A stretch of DNA of 64,000 nt, from the NCBI GenBank assembly GCA_902786355.1, contig CADABZ010000006.1:165531-229530 (forward strand). The letters run 5' to 3'. This document shows, one piece after another, positions 11,284 to 19,712 of the stretch. Position 1 is the first letter of the stretch, and each line of letters opens with the position of its first letter. The DNA is from an uncultured Eubacteriales bacterium (lineage in GTDB: Bacteria > Bacillota > Clostridia > Peptostreptococcales > Anaerovoracaceae). A model generated the notes under the pieces. It searched no databases. It was not told where the DNA came from and worked only from the letters and a program-made list of their open reading frames with translations. Position numbers and translations under genes: made by a program.

Positions 11284-11304
11284 GAGAAGTGAAGCGCCGC
11301 GCGT

Positions 11305-11420
11305 TAGTGATTCTCACGCAGCACCGCATTCATGAGTGATTATCAAACAGCAACGCATACGTGAGTGATTATCAAACCGCAACGTATACGCGAGTGATTA
11401 TCAAACAGCAACGCATGCGT
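11305..11420. repeat. 29-bp tandem repeat, four units, after the MOSC-MogA gene
   Basis: Units start at 11305, 11334, 11363 and 11392 (exact 29-bp spacing). The core is GAGTGATTATCAAAC followed by GCAACGCATACGT. The first unit is the most diverged. The array begins 22 bp after the stop codon; a still more degenerate unit may reach back to the stop. Confidence 0.85.
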
Positions 11421-11467
11421 GCGGGCCGGCGAAGAACTTCACTCGTCGTTTAGTATGATAAGACGGC

Positions 11468-11536
11468 TACCATACTTTTTGCGTATGGTAACTATTATGC
11501 TTAATGTATTTCTAATATCCCCGAAATGGGGATATT
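11468..11536. promoter_or_regulatory. Two inverted repeats upstream of ilvE
   Basis: The first dyad is TACCATAC (11468-11475) with GTATGGTA (11483-11490). The second is AATATCCCC (11514-11522) with GGGGATATT (11528-11536). Both are perfect. They lie 70-140 bp before the ilvE start in an A+T-rich stretch, so they may be operators or leader hairpins. The second is not followed directly by a long T-run. Function is inferred from position only. Confidence 0.5.
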
Positions 11537-11605
11537 ATACTTTTGGGATATTATTTGCATATTAATATTGTATGTAATAGAGAATAAAAAAACGGAGGGA
11601 CAGAG

Positions 11606-12688
11606 ATGGATTATTATTTTCCAGTAACCAGAACCACAACACCGAAAGAGAAACCGACAGACTCTTCATCACTCGGATTCGGCAAGTATTTTACCGATCA
11701 CATGCTCATCATGGAATACGATGAGGGACAGGGCTGGCACGACGGAAGGATCGTACCTTACGGACCTATCAGCCTCGATCCGGGTTCAACAACACTCCAC
11801 TACGGACAGATGATGTTCGAGGGACTCAAGGCTTATCGCAATCCTGAAGGAGGCCTCAATCTGTTCCGCCCGGACATGAATGCAAAGCGTCTCAACAACA
11901 CTAATCAGCGTATGTGCATCCCTCCGATGGACGAGGATCTCTTCATTGCTGCAGTCAAGGCTATCGTCAAGGTCGACGAGGACTGGACTCCGACTGATCC
12001 GGGAACATCACTGTATATAAGACCTTTCATCGTATCGCCTGAGGTCAGCTTCTCCGTACTTCCGGCTAAGAAGTATCTCTTCATCATCATCCTGTGCGCA
12101 GTAGGCGCATACTACGCAGGCAACGAGAGCAAACTGCACGGAAGCCGCATCCTCGTTGAGGAAGAGTACATCCGCGCTGCTGTAGGCGGCACTGGCTATG
12201 CAAAAACTGCAGGAAACTACGCATCCGGAATGATCGCTTCCTACAAAGCTTATGATCATGGCTGCGAAGAGGTTCTCTGGCTTGACTCCAAAGAGCACCG
12301 CTATGTCGAAGAAGTCGGAACTTCCAATGCATTTTTCAAGATCAACGGCAAGATCGTAACTCCTGCTCTGACAGGATCCATTCTCCCTGGTGTTACCCGC
12401 GACAGCGTTATCCAGCTGCTGAAGAAGTGGGGATACGAGGTAGAAGAGCGCCGCATCGAGCTCGCTGAGGTATTCGAGGCAGCTAAGAACGGCACTCTCG
12501 AAGAGGCATGGGCAACAGGAACTGCCTGCGTCATCTCGCCGATCGGAGTTCTCGTATACAAGGATGAGGATTATGTTATCAACAACGAGGTAGTCGGCGA
12601 TGTAAGCCAGCGGCTCTATGACTGCCTGTATGGTATGCAGACAGGAAAGCTCCCTGATGAGATGGGAAACTGGATCGTAAGGATTTAG
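11606..12688 (+). CDS. ilvE: Branched-chain amino acid aminotransferase
   Basis: This PLP-dependent class IV aminotransferase interconverts leucine, isoleucine and valine with their 2-oxo acids, using 2-oxoglutarate/glutamate. The 360-residue length fits the longer bacterial/eukaryotic-type BCAT subgroup. The PLP-binding lysine is probably K200 in G-Y-A-K-T-A-G-N-Y, and the E-V-G-T-S-N-A-F-F phosphate-binding region follows near residue 237. A strong GGAGGGA site lies about 6 bp before the ATG. The gene stands alone behind its own A+T-rich upstream region with two dyads. A LysR regulator follows 130 bp downstream on the same strand, but no other ilv or leu genes are present. Confidence 0.95.
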   Translation: MDYYFPVTRTTTPKEKPTDSSSLGFGKYFTDHMLIMEYDEGQGWHDGRIVPYGPISLDPGSTTLHYGQMMFEGLKAYRNPEGGLNLFRPDMNAKRLNNTNQRMCIPPMDEDLFIAAVKAIVKVDEDWTPTDPGTSLYIRPFIVSPEVSFSVLPAKKYLFIIILCAVGAYYAGNESKLHGSRILVEEEYIRAAVGGTGYAKTAGNYASGMIASYKAYDHGCEEVLWLDSKEHRYVEEVGTSNAFFKINGKIVTPALTGSILPGVTRDSVIQLLKKWGYEVEERRIELAEVFEAAKNGTLEEAWATGTACVISPIGVLVYKDEDYVINNEVVGDVSQRLYDCLYGMQTGKLPDEMGNWIVRI

Positions 12689-12818
12689 CACATACTGCGG
12701 CTGCCCGGGCGGAATGCGATTCATCCGGGCGGCGATGGATATGCTTTTGCTATGCAGCGTGGAACGCGTTTCACGCCAGCCCGGCACAGAATACAATTGA
12801 AAAGGTCGTGATCATAAT

Positions 12819-13745
12819 ATGGATTTCAGAACGCTTCAGTATTTTGTCACTGTTGCAGAAGAACTAAATATTACTAAGGCTGCCGAAAAACTTCATATGA
12901 GCCAGCCGCCTCTAAGTGCACAGATCAAGAATCTGGAGGCAGAGCTCGACACTCAGCTTTTCATTCGCGGCAGAAGACGGCTTCAGATGACGGAGGCGGG
13001 GCAGCTTCTCTACAGGAGAGCCAAGGATATTATCAGCCTGTCAGACAGGACTAAGGCAGAGATACTTGCTCTCGGTGAGGGGATGCGCGGCACTATTTCC
13101 ATCGGACTTGTCGAGGGTATGGCGCCGGACATAGCGGCAGAATGGTTCGCTGGTTTTCGCAATATGCACTCGAATGTCAGGTTCAGGATCCTTGACGGGA
13201 GCACCGATGACCTGCTCGAAAAACTCCGGAGCGGTATCGTAAGTCTGGCCGTCATCACTTCACCGTGCGACCACTCGCTTTTGCACAGCTTCAAAGTCGG
13301 GGAGGAGAAAATGGCGGCGCTCATGAGCCGTGAGCACCCGCTTGCTGAGGATAACGGCAGGAAGCTCAGGATCAGTGAACTTGCCGGTGAGAATCTCATC
13401 GTTCCGAGCAGAAAAGCTCTGATCGAGACTATTTACAAATGGTTCAAATCGGTCGGCATAGAACCTGAGATCGTATGTGAGATGGACAGCTATCTGGATG
13501 CTGCCGCTCTTGCGGGAAGGCAGGTAGGCATCAGCATCTATCCTAAGACAGCCTACATCCCTAATGACTCCCTGATCTCCAAAGAGCTCGAAGGTGACGA
13601 CAAAAAAATCGAATACCTCTTCGTCTGGCGCAAGGGGCATCCGCTGCCGGTCATAGAAGAGAAGTTCATCGACTACGTCAAAGAAATGATCTCCGCAGAG
13701 GCCGCAAAGGCAGCAAACAATACAGACCAGACCGCGACAGAATAA
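12819..13745 (+). CDS. LysR-family transcriptional regulator
   Basis: This 308-residue protein has the LysR layout. An N-terminal winged helix-turn-helix spans residues about 1-60 (M-D-F-R-T-L-Q-Y-F start, A-A-E-K-L-H-M-S-Q-P-P-L-S recognition region). A periplasmic-binding-like effector domain follows from about residue 90. The effector is unknown. The gene follows ilvE by 130 bp on the same strand and has no divergent partner, which is the usual LysR target arrangement, so the regulated gene cannot be named. The C-terminal residues are Ala-rich and polar. A tandem repeat array starts right after the stop codon. Confidence 0.9.
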   Translation: MDFRTLQYFVTVAEELNITKAAEKLHMSQPPLSAQIKNLEAELDTQLFIRGRRRLQMTEAGQLLYRRAKDIISLSDRTKAEILALGEGMRGTISIGLVEGMAPDIAAEWFAGFRNMHSNVRFRILDGSTDDLLEKLRSGIVSLAVITSPCDHSLLHSFKVGEEKMAALMSREHPLAEDNGRKLRISELAGENLIVPSRKALIETIYKWFKSVGIEPEIVCEMDSYLDAAALAGRQVGISIYPKTAYIPNDSLISKELEGDDKKIEYLFVWRKGHPLPVIEEKFIDYVKEMISAEAAKAANNTDQTATE

Positions 13746-13873
13746 GCAAGCTGCAAACCTTGAGCGAGCAGGATATAGACTATGCAAGCTGCAAACCTTG
13801 AGCGAGCAGCAAACAGATTACGCAATATGCAAACATTGAGCGAGCAGCAAATCGAATATGCAAGCTGCAGATC
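13746..13873. repeat. 38-bp tandem repeat starting at the lysR stop codon
   Basis: Units start at 13746, 13784, 13822 and 13860 (exact 38-bp period; the last is partial). The core is GCAAGCTGCAAACCTTGAGC followed by GAGCAG. The GAATAA that contains the lysR stop resembles the GAATAT before a later unit, so the repeat appears to straddle the stop codon. Confidence 0.85.
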
Positions 13874-13911
13874 AAACCCGTGATTCAAATATGGATCACG
13901 GTTTTTTTTTT
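13873..13911 (+). terminator. Rho-independent terminator after lysR
   Basis: An AAACCCGTGAT arm and an ATCACGGTTT arm form a stem with a short A+T-rich loop and a bulge, followed by a run of ten T residues ending near 13910. Confidence 0.8.
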
Positions 13912-14081
13912 ATTGTTTCCCTCGCCGGGAAGGCAGCCAGCAGCGCGTATTCCCGTTATCAGGACTCCTCCCACACTTCGTGCGGGCCCCTCCTCATAAC
14001 AGGTTCGCTGCTGACGCAGGTAAGGGTCTTCCGTGTCGCGGCGTCAATGTAACGCCGCACAGCGAGGCAGATCGCGCGAAT

Positions 14082-14249
14082 CTTGTATTCTAAGTGCCGG
14101 TAGTATCTCTGTGTCAATATTCTATCTGCATTTCTGTCGATATTCGCCGTTTGCACACGGATAATCTTGTAGATATGGTTCCGGTATTCTCTCGGTGTCA
14201 ATACTCTATCGAGATTCCTATCGAGATTCGCCGCTTGCGCACGGATAAT
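14082..14249. repeat. 84-bp tandem repeat, two full units joined to a MITE
   Basis: Units start at 14082 and 14166, with the beginning of a third at 14250 (exact 84-bp period). Each begins CTTGTA and ends with ACACGGATAAT or GCACGGATAAT. Because 84 is a multiple of three, the reverse strand keeps an open frame with a 28-residue repeat (N-H-I-Y-K-I-I-R pattern). The reverse frame runs on to 13959 with a non-repetitive tail, but there is no ribosome binding site or recognisable homology, so I do not call it a gene. The third unit merges into the left end of the MITE copy at 14251. The remaining sequence between 13911 and 14082 shows nothing I recognise. Confidence 0.75.
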
Positions 14250-14250
14250 C

Positions 14251-14452
14251 TTGTAGATATGGTTCCCGCCCCTCTTGATTTTCAACAATTGGTCCAATTC
14301 GTATTGACAGGTTGGATCGTCAGGCGCCTCGGAAACAACAATTTTACCTATTTTGACCGTTTTTCGGGAAATAGCATTGAACACATAGCATTCATCGATC
14401 AGATCTACAACATTGGTATTGCAAATCGGAAGGATCGGCATTCAGGATACAA
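14251..14452 (+). mobile_element. MITE-like element, copy A (202 bp)
   Basis: The element starts TTGTAGAT and ends ATACAA, giving a TTGTA/TACAA terminal inverted repeat. Its interior matches copies B, C and D: a segment with GGTCCAATTCG and ATTGACAGGTTGGATC, then ATTTTACCT..TTTTG, then CATTCATCGATCAGATC and ACAACATTGGTATTGC. It encodes no transposase. Length agrees within one base with the other two complete copies. Confidence 0.8.
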
Positions 14453-14705
14453 CAATGATCGGAAGGCGCTTCCATGACAGTTTCCTGAGCTGGCTCAAAC
14501 CTTGTACGATTTGACCCTAAGAATCGAAAATAGGTGATGAAATCCAATGGAGCATCTCACCTGAGAGGAGTTTCCTGAAATACTGCACATGAAAAAACCG
14601 TTTTCGACCAATTTATGTGCAAGGTTTTTTATTTGCGCCTGCATTTCAGGCATAACCGGCTTGTTTCAATCCTCATAGTGATAAAGTGTATTCGTCGTGA
14701 AAAAC

Positions 14706-14802
14706 TAAATCCCTGTTATTCATTCTGCATGGAGAACTTAATTCCCGTTACTCGTTCTGAAGAGAGATCTTTATTCCTGTTACGCGTACTGAAAGGAGAA
14801 CA
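14706..14802. repeat. Three degenerate 32-33 bp tandem units upstream of guaA
   Basis: Each unit has an A-T-C-C-C/T-G-T-T-A core, a TTCTG or TACTG segment and an A+G-rich end such as GGAGA. The rest of the 14478-15133 spacer holds no gene I can support; short frames there lack ribosome binding sites and homology. Confidence 0.55.
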
Positions 14803-15073
14803 CCATGTTGATTGCATACAAAGCTTGCACATGTATACCTCAAATAAGGCATTCCATGTACAGTGATCTTCAAAACTCCTTTTCAACCTTGTATCCACAG
14901 TTGGCAGCCGGCAGCGCGGGCTTGATGTGGACAAGCCTCGCAATCTTGCAAAGTCAGTAACTGTAGAGTAAAATTCCTTAAGGATACATAAACTTTTGGT
15001 CAGATACTGCTGGGCACTGAACAGATCGGATGACTCCCGCGGCCTGACCGATAATAACTAACTGGTATAGACG

Positions 15074-15104
15074 GAGTGTATGGTTACCGGGTATCCATAC
15101 ACTC
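15074..15104 (+). promoter_or_regulatory. Perfect hairpin in the guaA leader
   Basis: GAGTGTATGG (15074-15083) pairs with CCATACACTC (15095-15104), a perfect 10-bp stem with an 11-nt loop. It is followed by TTATTTGTT, a weak T-rich tract, and lies 29 bp before the guaA ATG. It could be an attenuator or the 3' part of a leader RNA. I could not match it to the purine, PRPP or other riboswitch consensus sequences from memory. Confidence 0.55.
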
Positions 15105-15133
15105 TTATTTGTTGATTACTGAAAGGAAAAAGA

Positions 15134-16678
15134 ATGGCAACGAACAGGATCCTTATTATCGATTTCGGAGGACAGTACAACCAGCTCATAGCCAGGCGTG
15201 TAAGGGAATGCGGTGTGTATTCCGAGGTTCACGGGTATGAGAGCATGGATCTTGAAGGCGTCCGCGCCTTCGACCCTAAGGGCATCATCTTCACAGGCGG
15301 ACCTCAGAGCGCGTATGGCGAAGGCGCGCCGTCGATCGACGACGGCATATTCGCTCTCGGCGTTCCTGTGCTCGGCATCTGCTACGGCGCTCAGCTCATG
15401 GCTTACAGACTCGGAGGAAACATTGAGTCTGCGCCGACGAGCGAATATGGACGCACCGAAGTTACTGTCACCGGCAAAGAAGGCATCCTTAAGTCCGCTG
15501 ACGATGTCAATGTCTGCTGGATGAGCCATACAGATTATATAAGCAACCCGCCGCAGGGCTTCACAGTGACAGCGCACACAGATGACTGTCCGGTCGCTGC
15601 CATGGAAGACAGAGCGCGCGGTTTCTACGCAGTTCAGTTCCATCCTGAGGTCAACCACACACAGCACGGAGCCGAGTTCATCAGAGAATTCGTCCTCGGT
15701 GTATGCGGATGCGATCAGGACTGGAAGATGGATTCTTTTGCCGAGACACAGATCAAGGCAGTCAGAGAAAAGGTCGGAGACGGCAAGGTCCTCCTCGCAC
15801 TTTCGGGCGGCGTTGACTCTTCTGTAGTCGCAGCCCTCCTTGCAAAAGCGATCGGCTCGCAGCTGACATGTGTTTTTGTCGACCATGGACTGATGAGAAA
15901 GAATGAGGCTGATGAGGTTGAATCCATATTCGGCAAAGAGGGCAAGTTCGACCTTAATTTCATCAGGGTCAATGCTGCAGAGAGATACTACGCAAAGCTG
16001 GCAGGTGTTACAGAGCCTGAAAGAAAGCGCAAGATCATCGGCGAAGAGTTCATAAGAGTCTTCGAGGAGGAGTCAAAGAAGATCGGAGCTGTTGACTATC
16101 TCGCTCAGGGTACGATATATCCGGATATCATCGAGAGCGGCCTCGGCAAGTCTGCGGTCATCAAGTCGCATCACAACGTAGGCGGCCTTCCTGACTATGT
16201 GGACTTCAAGGAGATAATCGAGCCGCTTCGCATGCTCTTCAAGGATGAAGTAAGACAGCTCGGAAGAGAGCTTGGACTCCCTGAATACCTCGTCACAAGG
16301 CAGCCTTTCCCGGGACCTGGACTCGGCGTCAGGATCATCGGAGAGGTCACTGCTGATAAGGTGAAGATCGTTCAGGATGCGGATGCCATCTACAGAGAGG
16401 AGATCGATAAAGCCGGTCTCGCAGGGCAGATCAGCCAGTACTATGCTGCTCTGACCAACATGCAGACCGTAGGCGTAATGGGCGATTTCAGAACATATGA
16501 CTATGCGATCGCGCTCAGAGCAGTCATCACTTCGGACTTCATGACAGCTGTCGCTGCTGAGATCCCTTGGAACGTGCTCCAGAGAGTGATGACCAGGATC
16601 GTCAACGAAGTCGACCACGTCAACAGAGTATTCTACGACCTGACGAGCAAACCGCCGGGGACAGTGGAAATGGAGTAA
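15134..16678 (+). CDS. guaA: GMP synthase (glutamine-hydrolysing)
   Basis: GuaA converts XMP to GMP with ATP and glutamine in purine synthesis. The 514-residue length is normal. Residues about 1-190 form the class I glutamine amidotransferase domain with nucleophile C83 in G-I-C-Y-G and the F-H-P-E-V His/Glu segment near residue 170. The ATP-pyrophosphatase domain follows with the P-loop S-G-G-V-D-S-S near residue 225. The dimerisation domain ends in K-P-P-G-T-V-E-M-E, the usual GuaA ending. The ATG is preceded by GAAAGGA. It appears to be a single gene with its own leader hairpin. guaB is not in the window. Confidence 0.97.
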   Translation: MATNRILIIDFGGQYNQLIARRVRECGVYSEVHGYESMDLEGVRAFDPKGIIFTGGPQSAYGEGAPSIDDGIFALGVPVLGICYGAQLMAYRLGGNIESAPTSEYGRTEVTVTGKEGILKSADDVNVCWMSHTDYISNPPQGFTVTAHTDDCPVAAMEDRARGFYAVQFHPEVNHTQHGAEFIREFVLGVCGCDQDWKMDSFAETQIKAVREKVGDGKVLLALSGGVDSSVVAALLAKAIGSQLTCVFVDHGLMRKNEADEVESIFGKEGKFDLNFIRVNAAERYYAKLAGVTEPERKRKIIGEEFIRVFEEESKKIGAVDYLAQGTIYPDIIESGLGKSAVIKSHHNVGGLPDYVDFKEIIEPLRMLFKDEVRQLGRELGLPEYLVTRQPFPGPGLGVRIIGEVTADKVKIVQDADAIYREEIDKAGLAGQISQYYAALTNMQTVGVMGDFRTYDYAIALRAVITSDFMTAVAAEIPWNVLQRVMTRIVNEVDHVNRVFYDLTSKPPGTVEME

Positions 16679-16811
16679 TGATATATCGACGCGGCATGTG
16701 CTGATCTCGATCGCGGCATACGTATAACGCAGGGATGAGCCCGGACATATTCATCACAGCGACACCCGGCAAACGGGCACGGCAAAACAACAGAAAGGCA
16801 GTTCAGACATT

Positions 16812-18011
16812 TTGTATACTACAGAAACAGCTATCGGATATATAAGAGAACACATGCCGGAGTTCTTCGGACCTGACGCTGACCTCAGGGCGAGCGAACT
16901 CTCGGACGGCAACATCAATTATGTTTTTCGCGTGGAGGATGCGCGCAGCGGAAAGTCGCTGATCATCAAGCATGCGGAAGATACACTCAGAGTCAACACA
17001 AGCAGGCACATTGGTTTTGGACGCAGCAGGATCGAGTGCGAGGTCCTCAGGATGCAGAGGGAATACTGCCCGTCGCTGATCCCGGAGATCTATCTCTATG
17101 ATGAAGACGAGCACAATATCGTCATGGAGGACATGCGCGGCTACGAGAACCTCAGATACGAGCTGTGCAGGCACAGGATCTTCCCGAATCTCGCCGAAGA
17201 CGTGTCGGATTTCTGCGGCAGGGCTCTTATCGGCAGCACAGATATGATCATCGGTGCAGGCAGGAAGAAGGAGCTGGTGAAGAGATACACCAACCCTGAG
17301 CTCTGCGAGATCACTGAGCGCCACGTCCTGACAGAGCCTTATTATCCTGACCTCGACGACAACGGAGTCATGCCTGGCAACGAGGACCTGCTTCAGAATG
17401 TAATATACGGCAGCGAAGAGCTTCACGCGAAGGTCGGCATGCTCAAAAACGTATTCGAGACCAAGGCGCAGGCGCTGATCCACGGTGACCTCCATTCGGG
17501 ATCGGTCTTCGTCACACCTGAGAAAACCTGCATCCTTGATCCGGAGTTCGCTTTCTACGGGCCGATCGGCTACGATACAGGCAACTTCATAGCCAACATG
17601 ATCTTCGCTTATGCGAATGGTCTGTGCACTATGGAAGAGGGCGAAGAGAAGACCGAATATCTCGACTGGGTAATCGGAACGATAGAAGAGTTCTGCGACA
17701 AGTTCGCGGCAAAAGCATCTTCGCTCATCCGCGAGTCTTCGACAGACCGCATGATGAGAAACGATGATTTTATCAGCGCTTATCTTGAGGATATCTTCAG
17801 AGACCAGGCCGGGTTCGCCGGCACTGAGCTTATCAGGAGGGTGGTAGGCACTTCTGAAGTGAAGGACATAAAATCCATTGAAGACCCTGCTGCGAAGACG
17901 CGTGCAGAACGAATCTGCATCACAGCAGGCATAAGATTCGTGACCGAACCGGAGAAAATGGACACCGGCCGCCACATCACAGAGTATCTAAGAACACTGT
18001 CAGCCGAGTAG
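16812..18011 (+). CDS. mtnK: 5-methylthioribose kinase
   Basis: MtnK phosphorylates 5-methylthioribose in the methionine salvage pathway. The protein has 399 residues, normal for the family. It has the choline-kinase/APH-like fold: an N-terminal nucleotide site with L-S-D-G-N-I-N-Y-V-F-R, the catalytic H-G-D-L-H-S-G-S motif near residue 223 and the D-P-E-F-A-F-Y-G-P-I-G-Y-D motif near residue 240. No ATG is suitably placed, so a TTG at 16812 is taken as start, with AGAAAGG upstream at a long spacing. The start is therefore uncertain by a few codons. mtnA and other salvage genes are absent, and no SAM riboswitch was recognised in the 133-bp spacer after guaA. Confidence 0.88.
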   Translation: MYTTETAIGYIREHMPEFFGPDADLRASELSDGNINYVFRVEDARSGKSLIIKHAEDTLRVNTSRHIGFGRSRIECEVLRMQREYCPSLIPEIYLYDEDEHNIVMEDMRGYENLRYELCRHRIFPNLAEDVSDFCGRALIGSTDMIIGAGRKKELVKRYTNPELCEITERHVLTEPYYPDLDDNGVMPGNEDLLQNVIYGSEELHAKVGMLKNVFETKAQALIHGDLHSGSVFVTPEKTCILDPEFAFYGPIGYDTGNFIANMIFAYANGLCTMEEGEEKTEYLDWVIGTIEEFCDKFAAKASSLIRESSTDRMMRNDDFISAYLEDIFRDQAGFAGTELIRRVVGTSEVKDIKSIEDPAAKTRAERICITAGIRFVTEPEKMDTGRHITEYLRTLSAE

Positions 18012-18047
18012 TTGTCTGTCGGGCAACTTTCTGCCGGGTAGCGGAAT
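18003..18047. repeat. 15-bp tandem repeat straddling the mtnK stop codon
   Basis: Three units start at 18003, 18018 and 18033 with the pattern G-C/T-C-G-A/G-G-T/C-A followed by a T-rich part. The mtnK stop TAG (18009-18011) lies inside the first unit and is repeated as TAG in the third. Confidence 0.65.
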
Positions 18048-18117
18048 CTTTTTTACAATTGTCATATTGCAGAAAACCGCCCGAAAGCTACTCAGATTCT
18101 GGCTGACTGATCAGTAC

Positions 18118-18924
18118 CTATACAGATTCCAGTTCACTTGCAAGCTCCTTGCGGCGCTGATCTGTCAGGAACCTGCGCTGGTATTTGAGCACGGCATAAT
18201 CACTGATCTTCTCCATGTATACGAAGTCAGATGCGCCGCCGATCACACCGACGACAGGGATATTCTGGAGGAATTTCATAAGAAGGAGAGCGTGGCTGAG
18301 GGCAATAGCTGCATCCTCGATGCGCTCGTCCACACTGCTTGAGTCAGTATGCAGACCGTGTCTGATGATCTGATTGATCTCGCGGTCTGCTTTTATAATG
18401 TCATCATCCTGCTGGACGGCGGCCGCGATCACGCGGAGCATGAATTTCTTCTCCTCATCGGTGGTGAAATCATAGCCGTAGCGCATGGAGATGGTATACA
18501 AATTTCGAAGCAGCAGGGTCAGAAAAACGATTATATCCGGGATCCACGCGCCGAGTATCCCGAGTGTGATGCCTGTGACTGTGGATACCATGGTATGGGC
18601 GGTACCCGTTTTAGCAGCACGCCTTGTGAATTTTCGCATATCACGGCGCCTGCCTGTCTCTTCAAGCTGGACAGTATCAAGCTCGAACTCGAGCGCCAGC
18701 CTTCTGACGGAGAAAGACTTCTCTATGATCGCCGAACCCTTGGAGAAGATGAGGCGAAATGCCTTGGCAAAAGCAGCGTCAAGCGTTGACTCGAGCTTTT
18801 CCGGGATTTTGTCCGCGAGCAGGGTGTCGAGCTTCGACGGCTCTTTGTTTCGCTGCTTCCTTATGAATCTGTTCTCAGCTCTCCTGAGCCTTCCCATCTC
18901 TTTCTCAAGTACGGTCTTAGCCAT
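18118..18924 (-). CDS. EcsC-family protein
   Basis: This 268-residue protein resembles the EcsC family, whose biochemical role is poorly known; in Bacillus a member accompanies the EcsAB transporter. Features seen are a charged N-terminus (R-R-A-E-N-R-F), a hydrophobic G-I-T-L-G-I-L-G-A-W segment, the Y-G-Y-D-F region and the P-V-V-G-V-I-G-G-A-S-D motif near the end that typifies EcsC. The start chosen is the ATG at 18924, 6 bp after GGAG; an in-frame TTG at 18948 would add eight residues. It is transcribed against mtnK and the two genes converge. No ABC transporter is adjacent. Confidence 0.8.
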   Translation of the reverse strand: MAKTVLEKEMGRLRRAENRFIRKQRNKEPSKLDTLLADKIPEKLESTLDAAFAKAFRLIFSKGSAIIEKSFSVRRLALEFELDTVQLEETGRRRDMRKFTRRAAKTGTAHTMVSTVTGITLGILGAWIPDIIVFLTLLLRNLYTISMRYGYDFTTDEEKKFMLRVIAAAVQQDDDIIKADREINQIIRHGLHTDSSSVDERIEDAAIALSHALLLMKFLQNIPVVGVIGGASDFVYMEKISDYAVLKYQRRFLTDQRRKELASELESV

Positions 18925-19092
18925 AACATCTCCGATATCCCCAGCCAATGACTCTTATCCATAACGTTCAAAATGGATGTCGCCAATGACTCTTCGACCC
19001 TATATAAACGGTCATGTGACACTTCAAATATCCATATAAATTATATAATAAAAATCCCTCTCCGAAAAGAAAGCCAAGCGCGCGCATTAACC

Positions 19093-19293
19093 TTGTAGAT
19101 TTCTTTATCACATCTATTAGTTGTCAATATTCGGCCCGATTCGCATTGACAAATTAGATCAAAAAAATTTTAAATACAATGTTTTTACCTGTTTTGCTCG
19201 ATTTTAAGGAAAATGCATTGACCACAAAGCATTCATCGAATGAATCTACAACATTGGTATTGCATCCTGGCAAGACTGTCATCAAAAATACAA
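19093..19293 (+). mobile_element. MITE-like element, copy B (201 bp)
   Basis: It begins TTGTAGATTTC and ends AATACAA. In this copy the terminal inverted repeat extends to AACCTTGTA/TACAAGGTT. The interior matches copy C closely: TTGTCAATA, CGCATTGACA, TTTTACCTGTTTTG, GCATTCATCGAATGAATC and ACAACATTGGTATTGC. It sits in the 788-bp spacer between the EcsC and HAD genes. Confidence 0.8.
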
Positions 19294-19311
19294 GGTTCCG
19301 AGAACTGAGTC

Positions 19312-19417
19312 TGCGCATCCCTTGTCTGACGGCTCATGCGCAACAGTTTTGCCATACTTAGTATGCGGATCCCGCGCCTGCCGGCTATTGCGCAGCAGTT
19401 TTGCCATACTCATTATG
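19312..19417. repeat. 51-52 bp palindromic repeat, two units
   Basis: Units are spaced 51 bp apart (TGCGC at 19338 and 19389), each with CAGTTTTGCCATACT. Each ends in a near-palindrome: CATACTTAGTATG (19353-19365) and CATACTCATTATG (19405-19417). The same unit occurs in the opposite orientation at 63330-63520. Confidence 0.75.
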
Positions 19418-19444
19418 TGGCACAGCTCGCTGAAAAGCTTTGAA

Positions 19445-19510
19445 GCGTATTGAAAGCGAATAGAAAGCGTGTTGAAGTGTATCGAATGCATATTGAAAGC
19501 GTATTGAAAG
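19445..19510. repeat. Six 10-11 bp tandem units
   Basis: The unit is GCGTATTGAAA with variants (GCGAATAGAAA, GTGTATCGAAT, GCATATTGAAA). The period is close to one DNA helical turn. It lies about 200 bp upstream of the HAD gene. Confidence 0.65.
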
Positions 19511-19569
19511 ACTTTGCGAATGATACACGTGCCATATTATAATGAGGACAAGCCCTGCGGAAATCGGAT

Positions 19570-19629
19570 GCCGGCACTCAAAGTGTTCGGGAGTGGAAGG
19601 CCGGCATTCAAAGTGTACGGGAGCGGGAT
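19570..19629. repeat. Two 30-bp tandem units upstream of the HAD gene
   Basis: GCCGGCA-C/T-TCAAAGTGT-T/A-CGGGAG is present twice, 30 bp apart (19570 and 19600). No promoter is obvious between this array and the HAD start. Confidence 0.7.
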
Positions 19630-19712
19630 GATGGCTCATCGGGCGCTTTGCCAGAGGTGGGATCCATATCAGACGGCAGTTTGGGGGCGGGACACGAAAC
19701 AGAGGTAACGAT

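Noticed and set aside
11305-11420. CRISPR array
   Set aside because: The 29-bp units are directly tandem with no spacers and no cas genes are present.
13959-14441. Reverse open frame of 160 codons with 28-residue repeats
   Set aside because: It is produced by an 84-bp tandem repeat and a MITE copy, has no ribosome binding site and shows no recognisable family.
14880-14945. DnaA-box-like sequences (TATCCACA, TGTGGACAA)
   Set aside because: Two imperfect boxes without dnaA, dnaN or an A+T-rich unwinding region do not support an origin.
16679-16811. SAM riboswitch before mtnK
   Set aside because: This is expected in some Firmicutes, but no SAM-I conserved core is present in the spacer.
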